Source: Branchiostoma floridae (taxonomy: Eukaryota > Chordata > Leptocardii > Amphioxiformes > Branchiostomatidae). Taken from it: DNA of 64,000 nt. Shown in pieces: positions 41,197 through 51,142 of the stretch (its first letter is position 1; every line of letters begins with the position of its first letter). The stretch covers positions 3,360,666 to 3,424,665 of the forward strand of contig NC_049981.1 in assembly GCF_000003815.2 (NCBI RefSeq). The letters run 5' to 3'. The position numbers and the translations under genes are program-made. The notes beneath the pieces were generated by a model. It made no database searches and had not been told where the DNA came from. It worked only from the letters and a program-made list of their open reading frames with translations.

Positions 41197-41445
41197 AGGT
41201 GCCCTCTCACTGCACTTGCGTCAAGCTTGCGTCACTGCGGGGTTCGTTCACCGCGTCACTGTTTTGTTATTTTCTCCGATTTTTTATAACTTAGATATTG
41301 TTTAATACTTTTACGTATGACTTAGAAGACGACAAAATACACAAAAAGTAAGAAAATTCGCTCTTTATCCCTGAACTTCGTTGAGTATCTTTCGAACCCC
41401 TCAGTGACGTAAGCGTGACGCAAGTGCAGTGAGAGGGCACCTTAA
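41197..41445. mobile_element. MITE family M1, copy 1
   Basis: The end AAGGTGCCCTCTCACTGCAC-TTGCGTCA is repeated inverted at the other end (TGACGCAAGTGCAGTGAGAGGGCACCTT). Copies 2 and 3 are at 44302-44545 and 45630-45882. Confidence 0.85.
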
Positions 41446-41449
41446 CCGC

Positions 41450-42720
41450 AGCTGGGTACTCATTTTCACCTGGAATGGGATGACAAAAGTAGTGCAAAGT
41501 GCCTTTTCCAACAACGGCACAAGATCTAACGTATACCATAGCAACCTTGTCTACAAATAGTACCTGGTCTCTCTCAATCAAAATGACCAGTCATTGCGGA
41601 CAATACCTGGGTAGTCTCAAGCAAAATGACCGGTCATTAAACCCACCTGTTAAGAAAGAATCGCGTAATCATGTTTAAACAGTTTAATTGATGAGTTGAA
41701 TATGCGGTTCTGGTCACTATCTTGTAAGGCCACTGCAAGTAGATTGTATGGATGACATCTACGCGCTCATTAAATTTCGCCAGATTTCAGGAAAAAAAAA
41801 CAAGAATTTTTCTTCTTCGGAGATAGTCAAAATGACCAGAAAGTGCCAAAATTGGAAATTATGTTGTGTTGTAGCCTAATGATTGTATTTGTCGAAGTGA
41901 CACTAGCGAAGTAGCCATGGCTGTAGTTGTAGAAGTGACACTAGTTGGAAAATTGTAAAACTCGCACCACGTGCTATGGAAGTCATGAGTGTAATTGCCA
42001 ACTTGATAAGTGATACCATTCTACCACACTGGTGTCACTTTCACTACACTAGTTTGATTCCTGCATACAGGAATGAATACCTTGTTGTCTGTGCTACCAT
42101 GTTAACGTGTTTTGTCACTTTATTTCTTGTTACAACGTGTATGGTGTCTATATTGAAAATCTTGTTTTTTTTACCCATCTTGTATATTTTTCGCCCTATC
42201 TCATTATTTTTGCAATCTGCAAAGGATGTCATCCATAAAATTTACTTGCTGTAGCCTAAGGATATGATGGAAAGGCTCCCCGCCCAAATCGGGGGTATAT
42301 TTGGGCCCTGAGTACCCCTCTTCCGTAAATTGTAGACATGCTATTTCAAATCTTGGTATTTCGTTGGGAAAGAATTTTCAGTCCTGTATTTTGTAAAAGG
42401 AGGCCACATCTTGTGTAACTCCCTTCCAAACTTTCAGAGCGGAAAGCGCGAGCGCTGCTTCAGAATTTAGCGCAACGCGTGTTGTCAAGAACCCCCGTAC
42501 AGGCCCCCATGCGCCTGTATACTATCGTAGGAAATTACACGTCACATTTCAAAGTAACCGAAACATAATGAGGTCCTTTTGTTACACGTGGTTATTACTT
42601 GTAACATCCCTTGGGGCATAGTTAACAGTATTAAGTAAGCGCAGAACTCCCGCATGTTTTATTCCACCTTCGTCAGTGACTCAAGACATCGTCTCAAGTG
42701 ACTCAAGACATCCTTTACTT
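41450..42720. other. No gene recognised
   Basis: Upstream flank of the WSC gene; AT-rich. Just before the start codon is a direct repeat, GTGACTCAAGACATC, at about 42676 and 42698. Confidence 0.5.
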
Positions 42721-42723
42721 AAG

Positions 42724-42769
42724 ATGGCACGCATCTTGGCTGCTCCTGCCGTACTGCTCCTTCTGATTG
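42724..42769 (+). CDS. WSC gene exon 1 (signal peptide)
   Basis: ATG to donor ATTG|GTACGT, 46 nt, phase-1 exit. It codes for MARILAAPAVLLLLI. Confidence 0.7.
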
Positions 42770-45700
42770 GTACGTATATTAAAACATTGTAAAGTTGTTT
42801 TAACGTACGTGGGCAATATTTGGGGATTGTGTTAAGTGTAAAGTACCGCATCCACACGAACTCGTAGGGAATCCGACGGATTTTGGACAGCGCAGACACG
42901 CCGTAGAACTTTACGTGCAAGGAAAACTTTGTGTGCCATCGGGCTGCAGATTCGAACGTTCGGGCGACTCGCCTGCCCTGTACAGCCTGAACGTTTTCAG
43001 AAATACGTGGCAGACAAATTGCACGTATGGCGGGTTGTGCCCTTAGCTTTAGTAAGGGTAGTCGGTGTCATCCACTGTGTCTGGGATATGGTTATGGAAG
43101 GCGTTGTCTAACCCGTACCACCCCAACCGGGGTAAGGCATCCCCCCATTTTTTTTCTATTTGCTTTTTGGACAGACGAGGACGATGTGGCACTGCACTCA
43201 AGTTTTTGTAACTTATATTAACAATGCCACATACACGGTACAGACAGAAGGAAAGTCGTGTTAAGTGCCTTTCCCAAGGGCACAACGTCGGGGGCACGGT
43301 GGGAATCGAACTCAGAACCCATAGATTCCGAGCCGAACGCTCTACCAGTTACGCCACGCCCGACGCCCCCCATTTTTACATCTGGTTGAAGTGAGGATAG
43401 CCGGAAATAGTGCTTTCCGATGGGGCACAAGCTCAGTAGCACGACTGGATTCGAACTCAGAACTTTTGGCCTCTATACTAAATTTACGCCACAAACCCCC
43501 ATGTTTATGCATTATATCAAGTTGTGCCAACAAAGCCCCTGAACATTACGCATTTAAGACCTTACAAGATTTAACTCCCCACCATTCTTCAACAAAGGTC
43601 TCCGTAATCCCGCCTATTCTAGCTCAAGCTCACTCAACTAATCGCAACTAAGAAGAACATGACTTTCCCGAGTTTGAGTTGACTGTAAAAATACCCGAGT
43701 TCGATTTGTCAAACTTTGCCGGTCAACTACAGACCACAGAGAAGGTCTGGGGGCCATGCTCGGCTTCTTGTGACAGAATCGTAACAAAAGAGTTTTTACT
43801 TGAATACGGAACCACTGTTTATTCATTACTGGTGACAAAAGCTTAGGAATTTAAAAACCTTTGGTAGGAAACATTGTAGATTTGTCTTGAATAAAAAAAG
43901 TTATTGTTCTAATAGCCTGTTTACAAATAAAACTTTGCCTTCCTATCTGCAGAAATGCCAAATGATACTGACTTCGTTAAATACTTCAAAAGCTAATGAT
44001 GGAAATATTATGTTTCATCCGTCTTTTAAACCTCGACCATTAAACGATTTTTCCTTGCTTCTCAGTAGCGGATTGATACACCCTTCTTGAGGTAAACTGT
44101 CTAAATCGAGACTATGGTTTGTTTGCAGGAGTGGTATCCGCCCAGTCCTTGATAGGCTGTTACAAAGGAGATGATGCCACCGTTTCCGCGGATGCGGAGT
44201 CCGCCGACATGACCAACGTCGACTGCGCTGCACACTGTGGCGCCCAAGGCAAGGCATATGCAGGTACGTACGTACTTAAAGTTGCCCGTGCATCTAAAAC
44301 AGGTGCGCTCCCATCGCACTTTTGTCAAGCTTGCGTCACTGCGGGGTTCGAAAGATACTCAAATTTCAGAGATGAATAACGAATTTTCTTTCTTTTTGTG
44401 TATTTTGTCGTCTTTTGAGTCATAATTGTACGTATTAGGCAACATCTAAATCATAAAACGTCGGAGAAAATTACAAAATAGTGACGCAGTGAACGAACCC
44501 TGCAGTGACGCAAGTTTGACACAAGTGCGGTGGGAGCGCACCTTTAGGGGTGGAGCCCATCTCCATTTCTGTTGCCCTTGTGCCACACATTTGTGCAAGC
44601 GACTACAGCAGGGGGCTAAGTCCGCTGGTAGTGATGTGTGTTTAACTCCCATACTCTTCCTCGTTTGTGCCAAGTGTTAAGCGGAGAAAGCAGCATGAAT
44701 TATTTTTTTAAGGTTATGACTCGGTCGGGGATCGAACTCACGACCTACCGAATGAAAGGCGAACACTTGGTCATTGCTCCGCCATTCTCAACACATCGCA
44801 TGCACCAGGTTTTTCACATGGAATGTTTTTATATGCCCAGAAAGAGATATACATGTATATCGGGAACCTTGTAGTCAGGCACGTGCACACAGAAAATTTT
44901 TCCTTCCGACATTAACATCGACTATCATAATTCCACCGTGCCAAAATAACGCCACCTCAAAAACGTTAGTATAGAGGTCTTCCCAAGATTGTCTTGAACA
45001 CCGAATGTTAATATCTTGAATGTAATACAATTCAGATATTAAGGTGTTGAAGACAATCTTGAGAAGGCCCCTATAACAACGTTTTTTGAGGTGGCGGTAT
45101 TATGGCACCTGTATGTTAGAACCTTCCCGGTGCAAAATCTCGCCACGATGTGTTGAAAATGGCGAAATGTCACCCCTACCCCCGATACTAACTTACGCCA
45201 ACACCCACAGAAAGGTCAAATGACGAAACTATCCCCAAGCAGAGTTTTCAGTATCCAGAGTTTTTCCGACTTTGATTTTTCACAATTAATATATTCTGAC
45301 GGCCTTTTAACTGATACGCAACAGGGACCTTTCTGATACTGCCCAGTCCTATCAATCGCCTATAATTCAGCTTGAACAAATGAGTTTCAGCTGGCCCTCT
45401 GTTGTTTTTCACATGTCAGAAAAACTTCTTGATCTCCCATTGTAGTTTTATAATAAGTACGAATTAGAACAATTGGTCTTTAATTGTCTTTTGATGATAT
45501 GTGTTATATGTTTATCTGGCAAGTGTCCACTGGGATCCTTTGTGTTGAAAATTACAGTACTAATTGGTCAATTGACGTGACTAAGAGCTCTATACATAGG
45601 AAATAGCCTTAAGGCAAACTCTAATTGGCAGGTACATTGTAGTGGTATCTCACTGCATCTGGGGTACCGTTGCGGCACCCCGGGGTTTGAAAGGTTAACG

Positions 45701-47679
45701 AAATTCAGAGATAAAGAACGAATTTTCTCACGTTTTGTGTATTTTGTTGTCTTCTGTGTCTTAACCTATTGCGCAATATCTAATTTTTTTTTAAGTCGGC
45801 GAAAATAACACAACAGTGCCACAGTGAACAAACCCCTCAGTGCCGCACCGGTGCCCTAAGCATGCAGTGAGATACCGCCTTTTGTCAGGCGTGTCTATCT
45901 AGGAAGGAACAAAATGCTTGGCGTAAACTGTCTCTTCAGAAATAGAATCGCAACCAATATTATTTCGATTTTGACTGTGTGGCTCAACCGACATGCATGC
46001 CACCAGAAACGGTTGTAGTTCTAATACCCCTTTCACATTATCCACGATCTTCGGGCGTATCGATGGAAGATAGGCCATATTTAAGATCGACAGAGGATAG
46101 CGCTTATTTTTCACCTGAAAACCGTCTTTTGATTAAACCTTCTAAGTAAGAAGGTTAGCCTGTACCAGAGCTTCCTATGTCGGTACGAATTGTAGAGTTC
46201 GGCAAAAATGGGAATAAAGGGCCTATCGCATCCAACAAAAGCCACACACCCTAGCAAACTATTCCCCTATAATCTGATAGCCATGGCCAGCGTACCTATA
46301 GGTAGCCTAATAGAGACGAATAACTCCGTAAAGCGGTTATGTAGATACAGAAATAGAGGCTGGTGTGTTACGCCGAAGTGTGATATACTGGCTACACAGA
46401 TACAGAAGCTGGCGTGTTAGGCCGAATGTGTTAGGCCTAATGTCGTTATACTGGTACAAATGTACAATACAGATACAGAAACTGGTGTGTTAGGCCAAAT
46501 GGGGTGGTTATACCGGCCATACAGATTATACACAATGATACAAAATTTGATGCTTGACGCCGAAAGACGTTAATACTGGTTATCAAAATAAATATATAAA
46601 ACTTCAAATATAAATTGAATATGAAGCTGTACACCGAAAGGCAGTTATAGAGATACGGCTATAAAGATAGAGTTACGGATGTGGGTTGAAAATCTTTGGT
46701 GACACCTCCGTATCCCCAACAGCTACAGGTGAGGGGAAGTACTGTACGTGCCTGGCGGACCTGAGCGGCCTGACCGCCGCCCCGGATGCCGAGTGCAACT
46801 CGCCCTGCACCGGGGACCACACGGGGGATATGTGCGGGGGCGCCGACGGCACGGTGACCGTAGCGAGCACCGCCAAAAGTAAGCCTTCAAAAAAAAAACT
46901 AGGTGGCTCAAACGTACATAATTTCTTATCAAAATATATCAAGGAGATATATCAAGACCATAGCTGGATCAAGGAAACCCTGGGAGCCAGACAGGACCGG
47001 GTAGCTAGCGAGATTTGTTCGGGGAGCCAAGGCAGTCAGCCCGTCGATCTCACAATAGCGCTCTGGGGAGTTTGAGCCCGAAGGAGTTATCGCGTAACCC
47101 TTTTCAAAGGGCAGGTGGACCTTATCGGGCAAAAACTCCCCGGGGCGCTGATAGGAGATCGGCGGGCCTGACTGTCTTGGGTCACCGTATAAACTGAACT
47201 AGCTGCCTGATCCCGTCAGTCCCCCAGGGAAGATCCAGGACAAAGATACACAATCCGAAACTTCTGCTGCAGTACCCAGGTCACACGCACTGTCACACCA
47301 GGAGTTTTTGTGCTTCTTGGATATTTCTGGCCAGCATAACTTTAGAACACCTACATGGATTGCTATGGTAATTAGTATGCTAAGGATTTGAAAAGATGAA
47401 CGGCAAGGTCAATTTTGGACCCCTGGTGTGTGATCTTAGTACTGCAGCAGAATTTCCACTTTTCTAATAGTTTGACCTTGTTTATGAAGATATGTGAACT
47501 GCTTATATGGAGATACATGTACATTTTTTTGGGTGGTCTGTCGTTTTTTCTTCATTTGGTACAGATTCATGATCCCAACCCCTCTTTGTTGTTCTATAGG
47601 TAGCAAGCGTGGCCTGGTGGAGAAACTGCGAAATGCCGTAATGAAGATGAAATACTTGTCTTCCAAGAATGGCTTCTAA
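42724..47679 (+). CDS. Secreted single-WSC-domain protein with cationic tail (4 exons)
   Basis: Exons 42724-42769, 44129-44263, 46729-46878, 47600-47679; all junctions phase 1 with GT-AG ends; 411 nt, 136 aa. Residues 1-22 form a signal peptide (MARILAAPAVLLLLIGVVSA). Residues 23-105 form a WSC domain with eight cysteines: SLIGCYKGDD, then VDCAAHCGAQGKAYAG, then KYCTCLADL, then ECNSPCTGD, MCGG and TVTV. WSC domains are putative carbohydrate-binding modules found in fungal cell-wall sensors and in animal extracellular proteins. After an Ala/Ser/Lys linker comes SKR and a 22-residue cationic helix (GLVEKLRNAVMKMKYLSS) to the stop. The KR could be a proprotein-convertase site that releases the helix. 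No transmembrane segment is present. Exon 3 is markedly GC-rich relative to its flanks. Domain call is good; function is unknown. Confidence 0.75.
43145..43375 (-). mobile_element. tRNA-derived SINE, copy B
   Basis: The minus strand has a box A-like TGGCGTAACTGGTAGAGC and box B GAGTTCGATTCCC with the same 3' body as 39545-39805. It lies in intron 1 of the WSC gene. Confidence 0.75.
43376..43505 (-). mobile_element. tRNA-derived SINE, partial
   Basis: The minus strand carries box B-like GAGTTCGAATCCAGT and a diverged box A. It abuts copy B. Confidence 0.55.
44129..44263 (+). CDS. WSC gene exon 2 (N-terminal half of domain)
   Basis: TTTGTTTGCAG | 135 nt | GTACGTACG, phase 1-1; encodes the signal-peptide end and GCYKGDD to AYAG with cysteines 1-3. 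Confidence 0.75.
44302..44545. mobile_element. MITE family M1, copy 2 (in WSC intron 2)
   Basis: Ends AGGTGCGCTCCCATCGCAC and GTGCGGTGGGAGCGCACCTT are inverted; the body matches 41197-41445 in inverse orientation. It begins only 39 nt after exon 2. Confidence 0.85.
44690..44795 (-). mobile_element. tRNA-derived SINE fragment
   Basis: The minus strand has GAGTTCGATCCCCGACC (box B) with a box A-like GCGGAGCAATGACC upstream. Confidence 0.5.
44933..45112. mobile_element. 180-bp foldback MITE
   Basis: GTGCCAAAATAACGCCACCTC...AAGATTGTCTTGAACACC...ATATC is inverted in the other half to TATGGCAC, with a short central loop. Confidence 0.8.
45630..45882. mobile_element. MITE family M1, copy 3 (diverged)
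   Basis: Shares GTATCTCACTGCAT...GGTACCG ends (inverted) and the GAACGAATTTTCT...TGTGTATTTTGT body with copies 1-2. Confidence 0.7.
46290..46660. repeat. Degenerate tandem repeat of about 70 bp
   Basis: Repeats of GATACAGAAGCTGGTGTGTTAGGCCGAA and TTATACTGG words, five or six diverged units, ending just before WSC exon 3. Confidence 0.6.
46729..46878 (+). CDS. WSC gene exon 3 (C-terminal half of domain)
   Basis: CAGCTACAG | 150 nt | GTAAGCC, phase 1-1; encodes KYCTC, ECNSPC, MCGG and the TVTV strand. The GC content is far above that of the flanks. Confidence 0.75.
47027..47184. repeat. Inverted repeat / foldback element in WSC intron 3
   Basis: GGCAGTCAGCCCGTCGATCTC...GCGCTCTGGGGAGTTTGAGCCCG is inverted as CGGGCAAAAACTCCCCGGGGCGC...GAGATCGGCGGGCCTGACTG. 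Confidence 0.75.
47285..47465. repeat. Dispersed repeat fragment (GGTACTGCAGC family)
   Basis: CAGCATAACTTTAGAACACC...AATTAGTATGCTAAGG...GGTCAATTTTGGACCCC...TAGTACTGCAGC follows the 14867-15953 element closely. Confidence 0.6.
47600..47679 (+). CDS. WSC gene exon 4 (KR site and cationic helix, stop)
   Basis: TTGTTCTATAG | 80 nt ending TAA. It encodes SSKR and then a helix with net positive charge, ending KNGF. Confidence 0.7.
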
Positions 47680-47980
47680 GAAGACGATTGACAACCACGG
47701 CATCGTAGATCAACCCTCAAGTGACAATTTCTGACAGAACCGAAAGTAAATGTTCACCTTAATTCTGTCCAAACGTTAACATGCTTTCAGACAATATAAA
47801 TTAAACTCTGCCTCAAAGAACTGGCCCGCCATGACAAACCACACAAAATCATTTCTTATCTTGAGGGTTAAGTCTACTAAATATTGATTCTAAGAACGAA
47901 GAATAATCTTTGATGTAGCTTTCATTTAACCTTTCGATTCTTTCACATTAAGTATTGTAGTGTTTCAAACATAGAATTAA

Positions 47981-47986
47981 AATAAA
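47981..47986 (+). promoter_or_regulatory. Candidate polyadenylation signal AATAAA
   Basis: About 300 nt after the WSC gene stop codon. Confidence 0.4.
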
Positions 47987-48489
47987 TATGGTGTACACAC
48001 AAACACATTGGGTCAAACATACAATAAAAAGAAATATGGTGTACACGCGCGCACACACACACACACACACACGCACAAACGTACACGCTTACCACGTCCT
48101 TAGACATTATATGCATTTACACATATTACAAAAAAAATCAACCGAACTCCAATAAAGGAATCTAAGACACAGAACATCAACATCCATACACATTTTTACC
48201 ATCAATGTGTAACAAAGTTCTTTAATAAATTATCATCTTACAATCTTCTGTACAATATATGTTCCAACCAAGTATCTTAAAGTTATGGAATTACTTTGAT
48301 GAACTTTTAGAATTGTGGAATTATAATAAAGTTGGTGATTGGTTAAATTACATGGCTTTATGTTCTTTATTTTGGAAGTTGTGCCAGTGTGAATGGTGGT
48401 AGGGTGCTGACACCTGTCAAAGTGATTGGCACCTGTCAAAATGATTGACAGGATGAGATAGGCTATAGTCAGTAGCTCATAGGTTAGCT

Positions 48490-48560
48490 CAGTTAATGAA
48501 TAAATGAATGAGGACATCTATTGTACACTTTTGCCCCGGTGGGCTATTAAAGCACGTGTT
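48490..48560 (-). mobile_element. 3' end remnant of a CR1-like retroelement
   Basis: GAATAAATGAATGAGGACATC-TATTGTACACTTTTGCCC is the 3'-terminal signal and tail also seen at 29006-29040. Confidence 0.6.
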
Positions 48561-48570
48561 AACAATCACA

Positions 48571-48970
48571 TTAGGCCATACCAATTTTATTTGTTTCTCG
48601 GATTTTTTCAGAAAAAAATTGGGTCGGTCGGTCGAAAAAAAAAAATGGAAAAAAACTTTTGCAACAAGTCGGGGGTAGGAGAGATTGAGGGGCTTACTCA
48701 ATTTACACAACAGAAATAACAGCATTTGAACATTTAGGGGGTCCCTGGTAGCAAAGGTCAAAGTTTGAAGAAAAATGACAAATGTACCGTCCAAAATAGG
48801 CATGTACAGCTACTAGAATTTGAGGCCCATAGTTAATTTGAAAAAGGAGAGGCAGTGAAATTTTGTCAACACAAGGTGTGGCCATTAATTTGAAATTTTT
48901 TTTTTCTTTCAAACCGGAAAAATAGGGTCGGGAAATCGAAGAAACAACAAATAAAATTAGTGTGGCCTTA
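48571..48970. mobile_element. DNA element with TTAGGCCA ends
   Basis: TTAGGCCATACCAATTTTATTTG at the left and CAAATAAAATTAGTGTGGCCTTA at the right are imperfect inverted repeats. About 400 bp, with GGGTCGG near both ends. Confidence 0.7.
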
Positions 48971-49109
48971 TGTACATATAAACATCTACTCTTAGTATTT
49001 TTCTTCTTTGTATTATTGTAAATTCACAATGTAAATGTAGGAAGCTGTATTAAACATAAATTTCATTGCACTATTCAAGAATCTAAAGTTTGGAAATTTA
49101 TTTCACACA

Positions 49110-49812
49110 TAGAGTCCATTCCAAGACACCATGAGGGTTTTTAGGCGATATTTATAATTAGTCTGAATTATTTTGAATAAAAGAATATCTGAGCCACAAT
49201 AATTAAATTATTTTCAAAAAATTGACTAAGAAAATACTCATTTATTTGAATTTCTTTGAATATTTTAGAAACATTTTGAAAGTAACTGTACAAAAATATC
49301 TTTATTTAGAATAATTGTGAAACCTCTCTGTGATTATTTCACATTTACAAATATTTACAAAAAATGGTAAACCTTGCCAAATGGTAAAATTAGTTTATTG
49401 CCCCCATAAAAGTAAGCCCTATTGTTGCATCTGTATATTTTTAGATTTCACTGTTGGGCACTGGTGGATCCTTTGTGGTGGGCCATTGTTGCATGGCACC
49501 CAACCATACTTTGCAAGGATGTGTGAATTGCTATCTTCCCAGCCCACCGAACCATTTACAAAAAATGGTAGAAAATGGTAAATAATGGTAGAATGCTGTT
49601 ATCATTATTTAGAAACCATTAGAAGTATCCAATTCCACACCATGAATATTTCCAAAAGTTTTACAGGACCAAGGAAATATTTATAAAGTTGAAACAGTGT
49701 TAGAAATATTTCTGAAGTATCAAATGTCCAAGACATATAATTACAAAACTTTAAAATCAATTCTAAACAATGGCAACAAACATCCGCATGGTGTCTTGGA
49801 ATGGACTCTATA
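49110..49812. mobile_element. MITE with ATAGAGTCCATTCCAAGACACC ends
   Basis: AGAGTCCATTCCAAGACACCATG (left) and CATGGTGTCTTGGAATGGACTCT (right) are 23-bp perfect or near-perfect inverted repeats. The AT-rich interior has no frame of note. Confidence 0.8.
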
Positions 49813-50061
49813 GCCTATAATGCTTCTATCGCTATCATACAAAGGATAATCTACAGTCATTCACTGTGTCTAAGGCACTGTTTTGGAAGGCGGAACACAT
49901 CTCTCTCCTTCCACAATTATATATCTCACAACTGAAGTCAGGTATCCAATTTTACACCTGAACAAAAGTGTATAAAGCGCACAACATTGCAGCATGTCAG
50001 AGGATTCAAAGACCCAAACTGTTACACTTACAAATCATCACCCATGTAATCACACCTCTGC

Positions 50062-50842
50062 TTTAAAGGAGTCCTAAATGCCAGAAGGGAGTGTTATTTT
50101 TTGCAATACTTGTTAGATTATGTATCACAGATAAAAACACTGCCAATTTTTTTTAGAATTTCACTTGTGGTGAAATACGCAACCCGTGTTTGTACAACAA
50201 TATGACACCCACCAAACCCATGCAGACCCTACCCATGTATATCCTATATTGCATACTATATTAGACACTTCCTTGCATATTTTCGTCGTAAATGAGGGGC
50301 TATGTGCACGAAGACCAATTGTTAATAAAATATATGACTAGACAAGTTTTTAACATCGCCCCTCAGATTGGTTTTGTAAGTAAACTTTTGTCAGGCCATG
50401 TTAAACACATTGTATTCAGCCATAGCCTGACATTACTTAATTTAATTAAAGACTACTTGGAGGGTTTAGTAGAATACCAAATGTTTTTTTGATGCACATG
50501 GGACTTGTGGGTACTGTGAGGTAGTATGGGTTTTTTTAGTTCCTAATAATATCTATCAGAAAATAATACTCTCTTCTGCAGTTTAGGACCAGTGTTGTAG
50601 CTAGTCCTTTGACTGAATTTTGCAGCTGGGGACGGAAAAAATTTTGCCCATTCCATCCTCTGTGAGCAAAATTTTACCCTCAAAATGCAGGAAATAGTGT
50701 TTCAGAGGGTCTAGATTTCAAAATTTCCTTGGGACCATGCCCCTGGATCTCCATAGGAATGCTGCGCCAAAGCCATTCAAAATCGAGGTGACGGAAAATG
50801 ATTTCGAGCTGGCTACAACCCTGTTTAGGACTCCTTTAAAGT
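50062..50842. mobile_element. MITE with CTTTAAAGGAGTCCTAAA ends
   Basis: CTTTAAAGGAGTCCTAAATG (left) and GTTTAGGACTCCTTTAAAG (right) are inverted repeats about 780 bp apart. No transposase frame. Confidence 0.8.
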
Positions 50843-50938
50843 CCCATTGTTTCGATACATAAAGACTGTGGAAGAGGTACATATATAGTTCATTGAAGAC
50901 ATTGTATGCTTGAAAACAAAGAATTCACTTCAGGCTGC

Positions 50939-51142
50939 CTACATGAAGAAGTGCATGTTCCCTGTCCACTTTGGCTGGAGAAGCTCCCCATAGTAGTCTC
51001 GGATTCGCAGCGTACCGTGACAAACGGCAACGATCTCCGCTAGGAAATCGTCATTGACGCTGTCGGAATACTCCAGGTCGAGATCACGCAAACACGGAGC
51101 GTAACTTGCCGAGCGATGGGGGATGTACAAGTCTTCATACTC
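50939..51142 (-). CDS. LRR gene terminal exon
   Basis: TTCTCTTCCAG | 204 nt ending TAG. Encodes EYEDLYIPHRSASYAPCLRD, a final LRR and RDYYGELLQPKW near the C-terminus. Confidence 0.85.
   Translation of the reverse strand, partial: EYEDLYIPHRSASYAPCLRDLDLEYSDSVNDDFLAEIVAVCHGTLRIRDYYGELLQPKWTGNMHFFM

Noticed and set aside
46686-47075. 129-codon plus frame
   Set aside because: The first part is WSC exon 3, but the frame reads through a good GTAAGCC donor into intron and a foldback element; the spliced model is preferred.
48504-48803. Frames on both strands around the TTAGGCCA element
   Set aside because: Low-complexity Lys/Phe-rich translation of A/T runs inside an inverted-repeat element.
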